A stretch of 64,000 nucleotides of DNA from contig CM077831.1 in assembly GCA_039720395.1 (NCBI GenBank), forward strand, positions 9,970,333-10,034,332. Direction: 5' to 3'. Positions 10,691-21,676 of this stretch are shown piece by piece. Source of the stretch: Liquidambar formosana. Lineage: Eukaryota; Streptophyta; Magnoliopsida; Saxifragales; Altingiaceae. The notes under the pieces were generated by a model. It was given only the letters and a program-made list of their open reading frames with translations, was not told the DNA's origin and searched no databases. Position 1 is the first letter of the stretch; every line of letters begins with the position of its first letter. Made by a program: the position numbers and the translations under genes.

Positions 10691-13046
10691 AGGTCAATAC
10701 CATTACCCAACCCACTCGCCCTTTCTCCCTAAATGACTCCACCTCACCTCGCCAATTCACCGAGCTATATATGCCACTCGAAAGAGTCTTTGAAAAGCTG
10801 AGAAGCCGTGATCTCCTAAAACCCCTCGACCCAAGGCCTCCACCAAACCCATTGCCCAAGAACTACAATGAAAATGAATATTGCAAGTTCCACCAAGCCA
10901 AAGGCCATCTAACCAACCGTTGTTACCGCTTCCGCCATGAAATCCAAGATTTGCTCGACAAGCAGATCATTTCACCACCCACCGCACCAAATCGCCCAAA
11001 TGTCACTCGAAATCCCCTCCCCACCCACAATGTGCCTCCTCCCAACAACATAAATGCCATCGAGCTTGGCTCGTCCCAATCCCATCAACCCATAAGGCAA
11101 TACACACCGCTTCCCATGACTTTGACTCAAGTTTTCCACCAATGTTGTGATAAAAGGCTCATATTGCCATGCCATTCAAAGCCGAGGCCTTCGACTCCTC
11201 ACCAATTCTATTTGTACCATCAAGCGCCCGGACATGATACGGAGGACTGTGTTATACTGAAAAAGGTAGTTCAAGACCTTATTGATCAAAAGGTTTTGGT
11301 ATTGCCAAAGAAGTCCATGCAGCAACAATTGAAAGAAAGATTCGAGGCAGGAGATCCTAAAGTGGGTTTGTTGGGAGAGTCGTCCGGAAAGTTTGATTAC
11401 TATGTACTCTACCCTGACCCCATCCCTGATGAGCCTATAATCCCGACAGGTTGGGATGAGTTACCAGAGGAAGTCCAAACGGAAGAGATCGACACAATCA
11501 CATGGGATGACCTCATGGGTGATGTAGGTGAGATTGATGATATATGGATGAGCGATGACGAGGTGGAGCACATAACTAGAGGGGGTCGCCATTTCAAGCC
11601 TCCGCACTTAGAATCTGACAACCCATTGGGGGACTTGGAAGGTAATCGCCACCTCGACCTGCAAGAAGAGGAGGACGAAGTGCTTAGGCAATTGAGAAAG
11701 ACTAATGCCAACATCACTATATGGGGTTTGCTCATGGCCTCTTACAAGCACCGTCAGACTATCTTGAAATTGTTCAACCAGATACAGGTTCCTGTTGACA
11801 CATCTCCAGAAAATTTGGTGAACTTGGTGAATCCAACCTCGAAGAACTCAACCATTGTGTTCTCAGAGGCAGACCTACCTAAAAGTGGACCTAGCCATTC
11901 ACAAGCCATGTACATCACTGTCGACACCATGGGAAAGAGAGTTCCAACAGTCCTGATTGATAATGGTTCCGCTCTTAATGTGTGCCCTCTCAGAACTGCC
12001 ACCGTTTTGGGGTTGGATCCAACAGACTTCATGCCATCCGGGCAAACAGTGAGAGCCTATGATAACACCCGCAGAGAAGTGATTGGAGTGGTCACTTTGC
12101 CGTTGATTATGGGGCCTACAGAATTCAGAGTGGAGTTCCAAGTGCTGGATGTCCCGTCGTGCTTCAATCTCTTGTTGGGGAGACCTTGGATTCATCCTGC
12201 AGGGGCTGTCCCTTCTTCATTGCACCAAAAAGTCAAGTTCCCTTATGAAGGGGCCATCGTCACACTCCAAGGTGATTATGACTTGAAGTCATCAGGGGTA
12301 CCCATTTGTGAGATCAAGCCCGAGCCCGCTGGAGCACCATTGTCTGGGTTCGAGTATGTTCAATGCATAGAGAAAGAGCCGGAACAGAGAAAGTTGATAC
12401 CTCTCGACTTTTGCCCTCATGGCAATTTGCATGTGGGGAATATAATGAAGAAAATGAGTTTCTTCCCAGGCATGGGACTAGGACGCCGTCAGCAAGGCAT
12501 ACCGGTATCCGTTCAGAGCCGCATTGTCACCTATACCTTCGGATTGGGGTATGAGCCTTCCAAAAAGGACCGTATGGAGATGTTGCAGAGAAGCAGAGAA
12601 AGGGTCAAAGCAAAAGCAGAAGGAAGGGTGCCAGATATCCGAATCTCGCCATACCGACCTACTTTGAATGGTTACTTTGTTAAGGAAGGGGAGGACTTTC
12701 TATTATGTGGATTTCCCGAACCATCCATTGATAAAGCAACCAAGGCGAGAGTTCCGGGGTTTGAAATATTCTTTACTGAGTGGTATCCCATTACTGCTAC
12801 AATGGTTGATGATGAAGCGATCGATGATGACCATTGGGAAGAGAAGAGTGAGGACTGGGCAGAACAGATGGATTCGGAAGCCATGGTTACAATGTTTCAA
12901 GATATGGTTCTTGCTGTAGAGGAATCGGATCTCGAGTGTTCTTCAATTCACCATGCAGCCGTGCCGCTCCTTAATTGGTATCTTGAAGAGGGTACCATTG
13001 CAGAAGTTCTTGAGGGCGAGGATCTCGACTTACCTGATAGTAGTTT
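10684..13046 (+). CDS. pro: Tat gag C-terminal region, aspartic protease and G-patch-like segment
   Basis: The frame continues Gag (FTELYMPLERVFEKLRSRDL), followed by two H-x-C/C-type knuckle-like segments: CKFHQAKGHLTNRCYRFRHEI and YHQAPGHDTEDCVIL. The retropepsin has its catalytic triad as DNGSA at about 11962, with flap region and LLLGRPW near 12175, so D-N-G replaces the usual D-T/S-G, as in other Tat proteases. Downstream, MSFFPGMGLGRRQQGI near 12450-12500 resembles a G-patch. The open frame ends in TAG at 13048-13050, but a splice donor GTAGGT begins at 13047; splicing to 13216 would fuse it in frame to RT. Protease matures the Gag-Pol polyprotein. Confidence 0.85.
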
Positions 13047-13215
13047 GTAGGTTCCTTAGTAGCTTGTCTTAGCTTTCCTTTCAAATAAAGTGTGTCCGCC
13101 TAGCCCACCTTGTGGAGTTAGGAGTCGTTCCCTAGTTGTGGCACATGTGTTTTCTTTTCTTTGTTTTGTTTTGTTAGTTCAGTCAATAAAGTGTGTTTCT
13201 TTTCATTATTTGCAG
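13047..13215 (+). other. Probable in-frame intron between protease and reverse transcriptase
   Basis: Donor GTAGGT at 13047 overlaps the stop codon of the protease frame. Acceptor TTATTTGCAG ends at 13215 after a long T-rich tract. Exon 1 ends after two bases of a codon (TT), and the next exon begins with T GTT TCC, so splicing restores one frame across 169 bp that contain several stops. An intron at this location is established for Ogre-type Tat elements. Splicing here is inferred from signals and frame. Confidence 0.7.
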
Positions 13216-14896
13216 TGTTTCCTTTCTCTCTTCTATGGATATCTATGGCATGGATATAGATCCTAGGAATGACGTCCCCCCGGAGCTCATCGAGCAAAGG
13301 AAAAGGGGTGTTACCGAACCTAACATGGATGAATTGGAATTAATCAATCTAGGGACAGATGAATTGCCAAGGATAATTAAAATTGGGATAACTCTCTCAC
13401 CTGCTGAAAAAGAAAAATTGGTAATACTTCTAAAAGCCAATGTAGAGGCCTTCGCATGGTCTTATGAGGATATGCCTGGCATCGATCCAGATATTGTGCA
13501 ACATTACATCCCCACTAATCCCACTAAAAAGCCTATAAAGCAAAAATTAAGAAGATTAAAACCAGAATGGGCTTTGAAAGTAAAAGAAGAGGTAACTAAA
13601 CAATTAGATGCCGGGTTTCTCCAAGTTGTGGAGTACCCTGAGTGGCTGTTTAACATAGTGCCTGTGCCTAAAAAAGATGGGAAAGTGCGAATGTGTGTCG
13701 ACTTCCGCGACCTTAATGCTGCGAGCCCAAAGGATGATTTCCCACTACCGCATATCGATGTATTGGTGGACAGCACGGCAGGCCATGCTCTTCTCTCCTT
13801 TATGGATGGGTTCTCCGGTTACAACCAGATAAAGATGGCGCCTCGAGACATGGAAAAGACGGCTTTTATCATGCAGTGGGGCACGTATTGCTACAAGGTA
13901 ATGCCTTTTGGCTTGAGAAATGCTGGGGCTACTTACCAAACAGCTGCTACGACCCTATTGCATGATATGATCCATAAAGAAGTAGAGGTGTATGTGGACG
14001 ACATGATAGTCAAATCTGTAGACCGGGAAGGACATTTCGCGGCATTGGAGAAGTTCCTAGAACGGGCAAAGAAGTATAACCTCCGACTGAATCCTCAGAA
14101 GTGTGCCTTCGGAGTCACCGCAGGGAAGTTGTTGGGTTTCATGATCACTCAAAGGGGAATTGAAGTTGATCCAGGGAAGATAAAAGCTATCACGGAGATG
14201 GAGCCACCAAGAACGGAAAAGCAGATCCGGGGTTTTCTGGGGAGAGTTCAATACATAAGCCGTTTTATCGCCAATCTGACCATGGTATGCGAGCCAATTT
14301 TCAAGCTACTTAAAAAGGGCGTTTCCAAGGAATGGAATAAGGATTGTCAAGAAGCCTTTGAGACCATTAAGAGGTATCTGAGTAACCCCCCAATCTTGGT
14401 TCCCCCGCGGCAAGGTGAACCATTACTGTTATATTTAACGGTTACTGAAACCGCGACGGGAGCCATGTTAGCTCAATACCTTGAAGGGTCGAAAAAGGAA
14501 AATGCCATCTACTACTTGAGCAAGAAAATGACAGATTATGAAGTAAAGTACAATGCGCTAGAAAAGGCTTGCGTAGCATTGGTATGGGCTACCCAGAAAC
14601 TCCATCATTATATGATGTCTTTCGAAGTCCTATTGATAAGTCGATTGGATCCTTTGAAGTATTTGCTAGAAAAACCAGTCCTATCGTACAGGACCGCTCG
14701 TTGGTCGCTTCTCCTCAATGAGTTCGACATAAAGTACCTGGCGCAGAAGTCCGTTAAAGGAAGTGTCATTGCAGACCATTTGGCAAGCTGCCCTGTGTCA
14801 TCATCAACCCAATTCAATGACGAGTTCCCTGACGAAGATATCCTGGAAATCAAGAAGAAGGTTTGGAAAGTCTACTTCGATGGAGCTGCAAACTAG
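13216..14896 (+). pseudogene. pol: Tat reverse transcriptase and RNase H, broken by a frameshift
   Basis: RT copies element RNA to DNA in the particle, and RNase H removes the RNA strand. RT motifs in order are VRMCVDFRDLNAASPKD, LLSFMDGFSGYNQI, AFIMQWGTYCYKVMPFGL, the catalytic VYVDDMIVKS (about 13990-14020), GFMITQRGIEVDP and FLGRVQYISRFI. The connection/RNase H follows from about 14400 (LLLYLTVTETATGAML, YNALEKACVALVWA). The frame ends at YFDGAAN-stop (14894-14896), where the following archaeal-type RNase H should continue as DGAAN...RGYGIGV in another frame. A small indel therefore separates the two halves. Upstream it joins protease through the intron. Confidence 0.9.
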
Positions 14897-16595
14897 AAGA
14901 GGTTATGGCATAGGAGTGCTACTAGTCTCGCCCGAGGAAGCCTTCACGCCTTTAACAGTCAAATTGGGGTTCGAAGCCACCAACAACATAGCAGAGTATG
15001 AGGCCTGCATCCTAGCATTGGAAGCTGCGTTAGAATTGGGGATAAAAGAACTAGAGGTGTTCGGAGATTCAGCATTGATCATCTGTCAGATAAAAAGGGA
15101 GTGGAAGACTCGCGATGAGAAGCTGTTGCCCTATCATGCCTATTTGGAAGCACTGACCAAAGAGTTCGCGGAGATCAAGTTCAATTACCTGTCGAGAAAC
15201 AAGAATCAGTTCGCCGATGCCTTAACAACTCTAGTGTCAATGGTGGAAATACCAGAAGGGGGAAGCGTGAAACCGCTCGTGATTGAATGCAGAGAGAAGC
15301 CTGTTTATTGCTGTTCCATTCGAGAAGGAGAGGTAACAGATAACCACCCTTGGTTTTATGACATAAGAAGGCTCATCGAGGAAAGAGAATATTCGGAGGA
15401 AGCATCTCGCGTGGATAGGCGAACACTGAGAAGATTGGCAAGCCATTATGTGGTATGTGGAGGAAAATTGTATCGGAGATCTTACAACGGAATCCACTTG
15501 CTGTGTGTCACGGAGGAAGAAGCCAGAAAACTCATCGAAGAAATCCATGAAGGAGTGGGAGCTCCGCATATGAATGGATACATGTTGGCTAAGAAGATCA
15601 TGAGACTAGGGTATTACTGGTCTACAATGGAAAGGGATTGTTATGCCCACGTCAAGAAGTGCCACAAGTGTTAGCTCTTCGCCAACGGACAACACTTGCC
15701 CTCCATGCCCTTAACAAGCATGTCCACTCCGTGGCCGTTCGCAGTATGGGGAATAGATATCATCGGACAGATTAAGCCGAAGGCATCCAATGGTCATGAA
15801 TACATCTTGGTAGCCATCGATTACTTTACCAAGTGGGTAGAAGCAGCTTCTTTCAAAGTCTTGAATGCCAAAAAGGTGGCGCAGTTCATACAGCCCAACA
15901 TTATCTACCGATATGGGGTATCGCATGAGGTCATTTCAGATAACGGTCAGCATTTCCAGAAGGAGACCAAAGAACTCTTGCAGAAGTACAAGATCGTTCA
16001 CCACTTGTCGTCCCCGTATCGCCCACAGATTAACAGCGCAGTGGAAGCCGCCAACAAGAACATCAAGAAGATATTATAGAAAACGGTTGACACGTACACT
16101 GATTGGCATGAGAAACTACCATTGGCATTATGGGGGTACAGAACGTCAGTCAGATCGTCAACAGGGACTACGCCATATGCTCTAGTGTATGGGATGGAGG
16201 CTGTTCTGCCAGTGGAATTGGAAGTTCCTTCGTTAAGGGTTGCAATGGAAAGTCAGCTAGCAGAGGTGGACTGGATCAAAGGTCGTTATGATGAGTTGGC
16301 ATTGCTAGATGAAAGGCGATTGAGGGCTCTCTACCATGTGCAAGGGTACCAGAGAAGAGTCGCAAGGGCGTTCAACAAACATGTCAAAGACAGAGGCTTG
16401 AAGAAAGGGGATTTAGTATTAAAAGAGATCCGAGCTCCAATTTTCGACCCACGAGGAAAGTTCAAACCAAGTTGGGGTGGACCATACGTCATCAAGGAGA
16501 TATTGCCAGCAGGGGCTGTTCGACTTATGGATTTGGATGGGATTGAGTTCGCTCGTCCCACCAATTTGGATCAATTAAAGAAGTATTATGTATAA
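14897..16595 (+). pseudogene. pol: Tat second RNase H (archaeal type) and integrase, two internal stops
   Basis: The frame starts with RGYGIGVLLVSPEEA, the strand-1 continuation of an archaeal-type RNase H. It continues with NNIAEYEACILALEAAL, VFGDSALIICQIK and FADALTTLVSMV, which matches the dual RNase H of Tat. Integrase follows: zinc-finger HHCC region ending CHKC near 15670, then the catalytic core with WGIDIIGQI (D), VISDNGQHF (D) and a degenerate E region (SAVEAANKNIKKIL). A C-terminal domain has FKPSWGGPYVIKEI. Two in-frame TAG codons, at 15672-15674 and 16077-16079, replace expected glutamines (C-Q and L-Q contexts), consistent with CAG to TAG. The copy cannot make full-length integrase without readthrough. 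Confidence 0.9.
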
Positions 16596-17103
16596 GGCCT
16601 GCTAGGTTGAAAACCTGTAAAGGTGGCCTAGGCAAAAGTTAAGGCATTTGAACTATGAGGACCTGATTCCCCAAAAAGAAAAAAAAAAAGGAAAAAAAGA
16701 AGAAAAAGAAAAAGAAAAAAGAAAAAAAGAAAAAAAAAGAAAAGAAAAAAGAAAACGGGGATACGTAGGCAGCCCATAAAGTTACATTGGGTGCGGTCCA
16801 ATCAACACAATCAAAAAATCTCGAAAGTAGATTATTATTGGCAATTCATTTGAAACTAATTGTTTGACATAACAATTTATTGGTGTTAAGTAAAAGAACT
16901 ATCGACATGCCATAGATATTCTATTCCTTGAGTCTTTAAGTCCTCTTGAGTTTCTTTAGAGTCATTTTGTTTGTCTTCTGTCTCTCTCTATCAAGTCTTC
17001 TTTTCTTTCGCAAGTCATGGCCGTGGGATGCCTCCACTGCTTCAAGAATGTCTTCTCTGCAAAGTCCAAGTCTCGTGTCCTTGATAAGGTCATAAATTCT
17101 TTC
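16596..17103 (+). other. Post-integrase region with internal polypurine tract
   Basis: After the integrase stop, an about 83-nt run of only A and G lies at 16673-16755. It is followed by CGGGGATACGTAGGCAGCC at about 16756-16774. The nonamer TACGTAGGC also occurs in the Tat LTRs (about 8490, 26213, 32104 and, reversed, 28143). The tract could be an internal PPT for plus-strand priming or a termination signal. The remainder, to 17103, is 3' flank of the antisense ORF and shows no gene. Confidence 0.55.
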
Positions 17104-18180
17104 TCAACGAGAAGTCTCTCTATCGCCCAAGTCATCCTTCAACCATTGCTTGTATCCTTTATTCATCTCGAAAGGTCCTTCAGTGTTGGTAATCCGAGTC
17201 AATTTCAGGTCTGTAGGCCAGCGAGTCCTCGCCCACTTGATTATGGTAGGACCGACAGGTTCCACAGAGCAACAAGGTCCTGTTAAGGACGGTATGGTTT
17301 GCATGGCGCCCATCTGGTGAAGAATTCTCGAAGTCCAATAGAAGGAAGTCGATCTCAGTCCTATGAGTTTGACAAAAGCACACCCCGAGGATCGAAAAAG
17401 TACCTGCTCTTTACACCCCCATGTGAAGACGTACCATTTGATGTTTCGCCACGACAGTGTGTGGAAGTAACCCAACCAATCTCGTAAAGAGAATGGCCAA
17501 GGGAGTTCAACTCGGCGTAGACAGAAGTGCTGGGGCTTGTATGGATTGATAGTGGTGGGAGATAGAAAATTCAAGCGCTCGAGCAGCCACATTTGCAGTA
17601 AAAAGGGGCTACCTTCTAAAGGCGCTCTGGGGTTGCCATGAACTTTGTCTAAACCATTCAAGGTTTCAGCTAATACCAAGGAAATGATATTATGTCGCTT
17701 GATAAGAGGGGTAATCAACTCACATATTTGAACAGAGGCTTGGAGAGTGCCGGTGGAGATGAGAAAGCGACCAATTAAACAGAAAGCGAGTGCACGCTGA
17801 ATTTGAGGGGTGAAAGTCAGAGTACCTTCACTATCATGAGCCAAGAATGAGGTTGCTAACTTCATTAAGTCCACCATATGGTCCTTGACGAAGATCGTTG
17901 CATCCCTTTGAGGAATGCCAAGAAAATCCGAGAAGGAAGCAAGGTAATCAGAGCGAGGTGTAGGAAGAATGAATGGCCCTGCAGGCGAAACTCCAAATAA
18001 AGCACAGAATTCCACCATGGTTGGGCATAATTCTTCATAATTGAATTGAAAGACATGGATTTGAGGATCCCAGAAGTATGTAGCAGCAGTGAGAAGAGCC
18101 GTCTCGAGCTTCATGTGCCTTATGGAGAGCAATGGTTCCAAGCCGAAGCGCTTAAACTCAGTTTTGTCTTTGGCAGCCAT
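17104..18180 (-). CDS. Antisense ORF, PMD/DUF7745-like retrotransposon-borne protein
   Basis: An uninterrupted 358-residue frame on the strand opposite gag-pol, starting at the first ATG (MAAKDKTEF). Features include an N-terminal segment LSIRHMKLETALLTAATYFWDP, then FQFNYEELCPTMVEFCALFG, resembling the W-D-x-x-x-x-x-F-x-F-x-E-x-x-x-T-x-x-E/D layout of plant mobile domains. In the middle are LQMWLLERLNFLSP and WPFSLRDWLGYFHTL. No catalytic motif of a known enzyme is seen. Extra antisense ORFs are known in Tat elements; the DUF7745/PMD relation is my recognition of the motif order, not a search result. A TATA box lies 90 bp upstream (18271-18277) and a palindromic cassette behind it, so it probably has its own promoter. 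Its role could be host interaction or silencing evasion; this is speculative. Confidence 0.7.
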   Translation of the reverse strand: MAAKDKTEFKRFGLEPLLSIRHMKLETALLTAATYFWDPQIHVFQFNYEELCPTMVEFCALFGVSPAGPFILPTPRSDYLASFSDFLGIPQRDATIFVKDHMVDLMKLATSFLAHDSEGTLTFTPQIQRALAFCLIGRFLISTGTLQASVQICELITPLIKRHNIISLVLAETLNGLDKVHGNPRAPLEGSPFLLQMWLLERLNFLSPTTINPYKPQHFCLRRVELPWPFSLRDWLGYFHTLSWRNIKWYVFTWGCKEQVLFRSSGCAFVKLIGLRSTSFYWTSRILHQMGAMQTIPSLTGPCCSVEPVGPTIIKWARTRWPTDLKLTRITNTEGPFEMNKGYKQWLKDDLGDRETSR

Positions 18181-18270
18181 GACTGCCAAAAACCCTCTTT
18201 AGAACCCATCCAAGGCTTCCATAATTATTGTCAATGAAAATAGGTGAGTTAGAAGACTCCCCTCATGTGT

Positions 18271-18445
18271 TTTTATAGGAAAAGGGTCACAAATTCGAGT
18301 CCTAAAGGGAGTAGAACTGTCAAAATCGCAAAATTCCTGAAAAATCGCGAAAAAGCGCGTCGACCTCGGGTAACCATCCTGGGGCTGGACGGTTAGCCGT
18401 CTAGGCCCAGACGGCTAACCGTTCGGGGCCAGATGGCCACCCGAG
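18271..18445 (-). promoter_or_regulatory. Probable promoter of the antisense ORF
   Basis: On the minus strand TATAAAA lies at 18277-18271, about 95 bp before the ATG at 18180. About 90 bp further upstream, 18367-18445, lies the same type of palindromic cassette as in the LTR, bounded by CTCGGGTAACC and GGCCACCCGAG with inner GGACGG, AGCCGTC and AGACGGCT words. The resemblance to the LTR promoter suggests that sense and antisense units respond to the same factor. Sequence to 18724 between the two antisense genes shows nothing else. Confidence 0.55.
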
Positions 18446-18724
18446 GCCCCCGCCTTGTTTTGCCTTGTTTCGCCCGGTTTTGCCCATTTTCGCGTTCGGA
18501 TGGCCTTTTTAGGCCATTTTCACTCCTATGAACTCACATTGACTCAAATTTTCATGAGAAAGGCACTATAACATCATCATGATAGATTCAAACAAGCACA
18601 ACAAGTATCCATAGCAAGGGATAAGAGAGTGGGTTTTAGGTGGCAATTACAAAACACAAGCATGAAATGAAAAGATAGCCATTGTCTCATTGTTTCTACA
18701 AGCCCAACAAGAAAGTAAATGAAC

Positions 18725-20677
18725 TCAGCGGTTCCCAGAGCTTCTTTTGCGGCTCGGCCCAGCTCCGTCATGACCCCCACGAGGTGCTCTAGGAGGGCGC
18801 ATTGCTGGTGGTGGCTGCATATACAAAATCCATTGCAAAGAAGTCAAGTATGAGAATAGGGTTGGTTGAAAACCACAGATGGGAACTTTAAAATAGGTTG
18901 AACACTTACCATGACATCCAAACGAGCTTCCGCCATGGATTTTGCTAGGCTCATCCTCACAAGGTCACGCCTCAAGCCCTCACTCAGGTCAATAAACTCT
19001 TGGGCATATGCCGCAGGCACCTAGGATAATCAATAAGGATAAAATTGAAGGTAATGTTCAAAGAAAGAAAGAAATACCCATAAAGAGAACTCACCTGTTC
19101 TTGATTTGGGTCGATCTTAGGGGATTCATCAAAGGCAGGATGGGTGATGGCGGTCTTGACAAAGTCTGACCCACTGCACAAATCAATGAACCAATTCGGC
19201 TGAGGCAAGGGTAGTGACCTATCCCCCTCCATCTCATCTTCCTCAGAGCCAGGAACCACTCCTGAGCCCACTGTTGAGCTATGCCCTCGTGCTCGTCGAC
19301 CTTGTAAGTGTTCACCTATTAAATAGAGTCTCTACCAAAAGAAAAGGCTAGGAGAATGTTAAAGACTTACCCCCTAAGGAGGAAGGCCTGTCACCCTGGG
19401 CCTCATCAGATATTGGAGACAGAAAGTGTCATATGCAATGTCAGGAGAAGTGAACTCCTCCGCATCCCAGCCTCTCAAAGCATCCCACAACTCCTCCCCC
19501 TCCATTAAGTTAGCATGCCTCATGTTAAGTGGTGGAGGCATTAGAGCCATGGCGGCATTCACATCACCCATGACTTGGCGTAAGACACGCTCCCCTAGGT
19601 ACCAGTACCTATCCACGGGGCCTTCCAAGAGTACCCTCTTGCCCGTCAGCATCAGGCTAGGAATGCATCACTTGGGTAGCATTGGTACCCATATCTTCCA
19701 TGGATTCCATTCAATCTGTCCAAAAATCCAAAATGAGAAATTGGGGAGTAAAAAGAAAAGGAAAAGAATGGGGAAGGAATTTCACCATATCAGCAGTGAG
19801 GCTTGCTAGGTGAGCTCTAGCAAAGGCGTAATCATGACGATTTGCCGCCCGGATGGACACATAACTAGGAGAGTAATTCTTGAGGGTAGGCCATTCAATG
19901 GTTTCCTCAGCAAGGGATGGGCGACATAGGTTGAGGTACTCATAGCACCAAACCTGTCAAAAGTTGAGAAAAGAGTCAAAAAGAAAAGATAATGTAAGAA
20001 AAAAATAAAAAAAAGAAATGAAAGGGAAATAACATTACCTCCCAAACAAAGGGCATCCCGCCGAAGTCTTTAGTCACACCGCGTGACATGTCACACATTG
20101 TGCGATACATGGTGGCTAGAGCAGCCCCTCCCCAGTTGAATTTCCTGATCTTGTCAACATCCTCCATGCTTGCAAGAAGACCCAAAGGGGCTAGGTCGCC
20201 CGTCCCGGCAAAGAATGTGCATGAGATCATGTACAGAAGGAATGCCCTTGTAATGCAATCGGGGCTTGCACCCTCGCTCTCCCTTTATTTGGCAAACTTG
20301 TTGAAAAGCCAAGTGCGGCGCACTGCTTTCTTGATTACCTCAACTTCCATCCCAAGGTAAGCTAAGAGATAATCCTCATCCGTGTGAGCCTCCTTATAGA
20401 ACTCCAAGCTTTTGCCTTTAATGCTTAAGCCCGTGATCATAGTGAAGTCCTTGGGGGTTAGTGTCATCTCCCCAAAGCCAAAGTGGAATGTATTGGTGGT
20501 GTCCCACCATAGCTCAGATAAGGCTAGCAAAGCTTGCCTATCACATTGGTCATTCCACAAAGAGTCTAGGAATGGACCAAAACCAGCCTTTTCGACATAG
20601 CCCTTGGTGATGGGTTGGAAGTTTTCCATGTTCCGCCACCATTCAATGACTCCTTTGACAGAGGACCGAGTGCGCAT
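18725..20677 (-). pseudogene. Antisense plant-mobile-domain (PMD) gene with five introns, decayed
   Basis: Minus-strand exons, from splice signals and frame, are 20677-20039, 19953-19786, 19715-19371, 19315-19095, 19020-18910 and 18814-18725. Introns are GT...AG (donors GTAATG, GTGAAA, GTAAGT, GTGAGT, GTAAGT). Exon 1 holds the PMD signature: WWRNMENFQPITKGYVE, LSELWWDTTNTFHFGFGEMT, LTPKDFTMITGLSI, then WGGAALATMYRTMCDMSRG and MPFVWEV. Exon 2 has VWCYEYLNLCRP. The C-terminus ends in PSRKRSSGNR, a basic NLS-like tail. Coding total is about 1.57 kb, near 520 residues, a usual PMD size. Damage: stops at 20287-20285, in exon 3 after PMLPK, and TAG at 19376-19374, plus a one-base frame change in exon 4. 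PMD proteins (MAIL1/MAIN relatives) act in the nucleus on transcription and silencing; the function of TE-borne copies is unknown. Confidence 0.75.
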
Positions 20678-21670
20678 GTCCTAAAAGTTGGGCTATAGCC
20701 ATTGAAAATACCTTGAGAGTTAGTTGAGAGAACATGGAAATAATAAGCTTACACTAGCAATTGGTTTCAAATTGTTTTCCAAAAGATGTCAAAAGTTTGT
20801 TTTTATTCATGAAATGAATTGCTAATGGATGTTTATGAGTTTACTTGTTCACGTGCCTTAATTTGGCAAGGATTGAACACTTTTTTATCACTTGGGCATT
20901 TTATCGAACACTTGGTGGGTGACACCTCCCAAGCCTTGAAACAAAAGAATTTTGTATGGTCAATCCTTGCTAAATCATAGCATATTACTCACTTGAGGGT
21001 TTACTTGTTGATATACATTGATTTGGTGAAGATTGAACATCTTTATTTCACTTGGGAATTTTATCGAACACTTGGCGGGTGCCATTTTTCAAGCTTTCAA
21101 ATGAAAAGAATTTGTGTGTTCAATCCTTGCCAAATTAAGGGATATCACTCAACAACCTAAGGGGTATTCAAAAGAAGTAGAAGGGAATGCAATTTCATCA
21201 AAAGAATCAAAAGATTCAAAAGAAAAGTGTTAAGTTGGGTAAACTTATTTCTTGTTGGGAATGGATGAATGAGAGATGCTTGTCGGGTTCAAGCAACACC
21301 CTAGCTTGTGGAGCATCATAGAGTGGTGCCTTGTATGTGCTTTTGACCTCATAGAATGGATACTTGGTGCTTGAGTCCTTGCTTGATGACATTCTTGATG
21401 ATGGAGTTGGGTTTGTGAAAAATGGGTTTGATATGGTTTGATTTCACAAGATGATGTGAATTGGTTGTTTTAATTGTTAAATGGGCTTGATTTGTTGTTA
21501 TTTGATGTGCATTTGATGTTTGGATTGAATGTTTTTGAAATAGGAATGAGAGAATGAGAGTTGGAGAAGATAGGATGTGAGTTTAGAGAGAGAAACTCTC
21601 TAATTTTTGAATGGGAGAATGTGAGGATGAGTGTGCAAGACATGGGTTTAAAAACCCAGAATTTTTTCAA
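20678..21670 (-). other. 5' region of the antisense PMD gene with imperfect tandem repeat
   Basis: No ORF of interest. Two diverged copies of an about 160-bp unit lie at about 20840-20995 and 20998-21150. They share ATCACTTGGGCATTTTATCG-like blocks and AACACTTGG(T/C)GGGTG. Inverted arms CTTAATTTGGCAAGGATTGA (20857-20876) and its complement (21119-21138) bracket the pair, so the whole segment could fold back. A splice acceptor-like TTTTAG just before the PMD ATG suggests a 5' UTR intron. This is probably transcribed leader. Confidence 0.45.
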
Positions 21671-21676
21671 TAGAGG

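Noticed and set aside
10304..10859. Minus-strand frames of 88-108 residues opposite gag
   Set aside because: Shadows of the gag/protease coding strand. The plus frame carries the recognisable domains.
16673..16755. Purine tract as a poly-A tail of a processed insertion
   Set aside because: It is mixed A and G, has no target duplication and lies at a fixed place directly after integrase within the element.
18725..20677. PMD gene as an ordinary host gene
   Set aside because: It lies wholly inside the Tat element between integrase and the 3' LTR, shares the element's promoter cassette and is decayed, so element-borne is the simpler reading.
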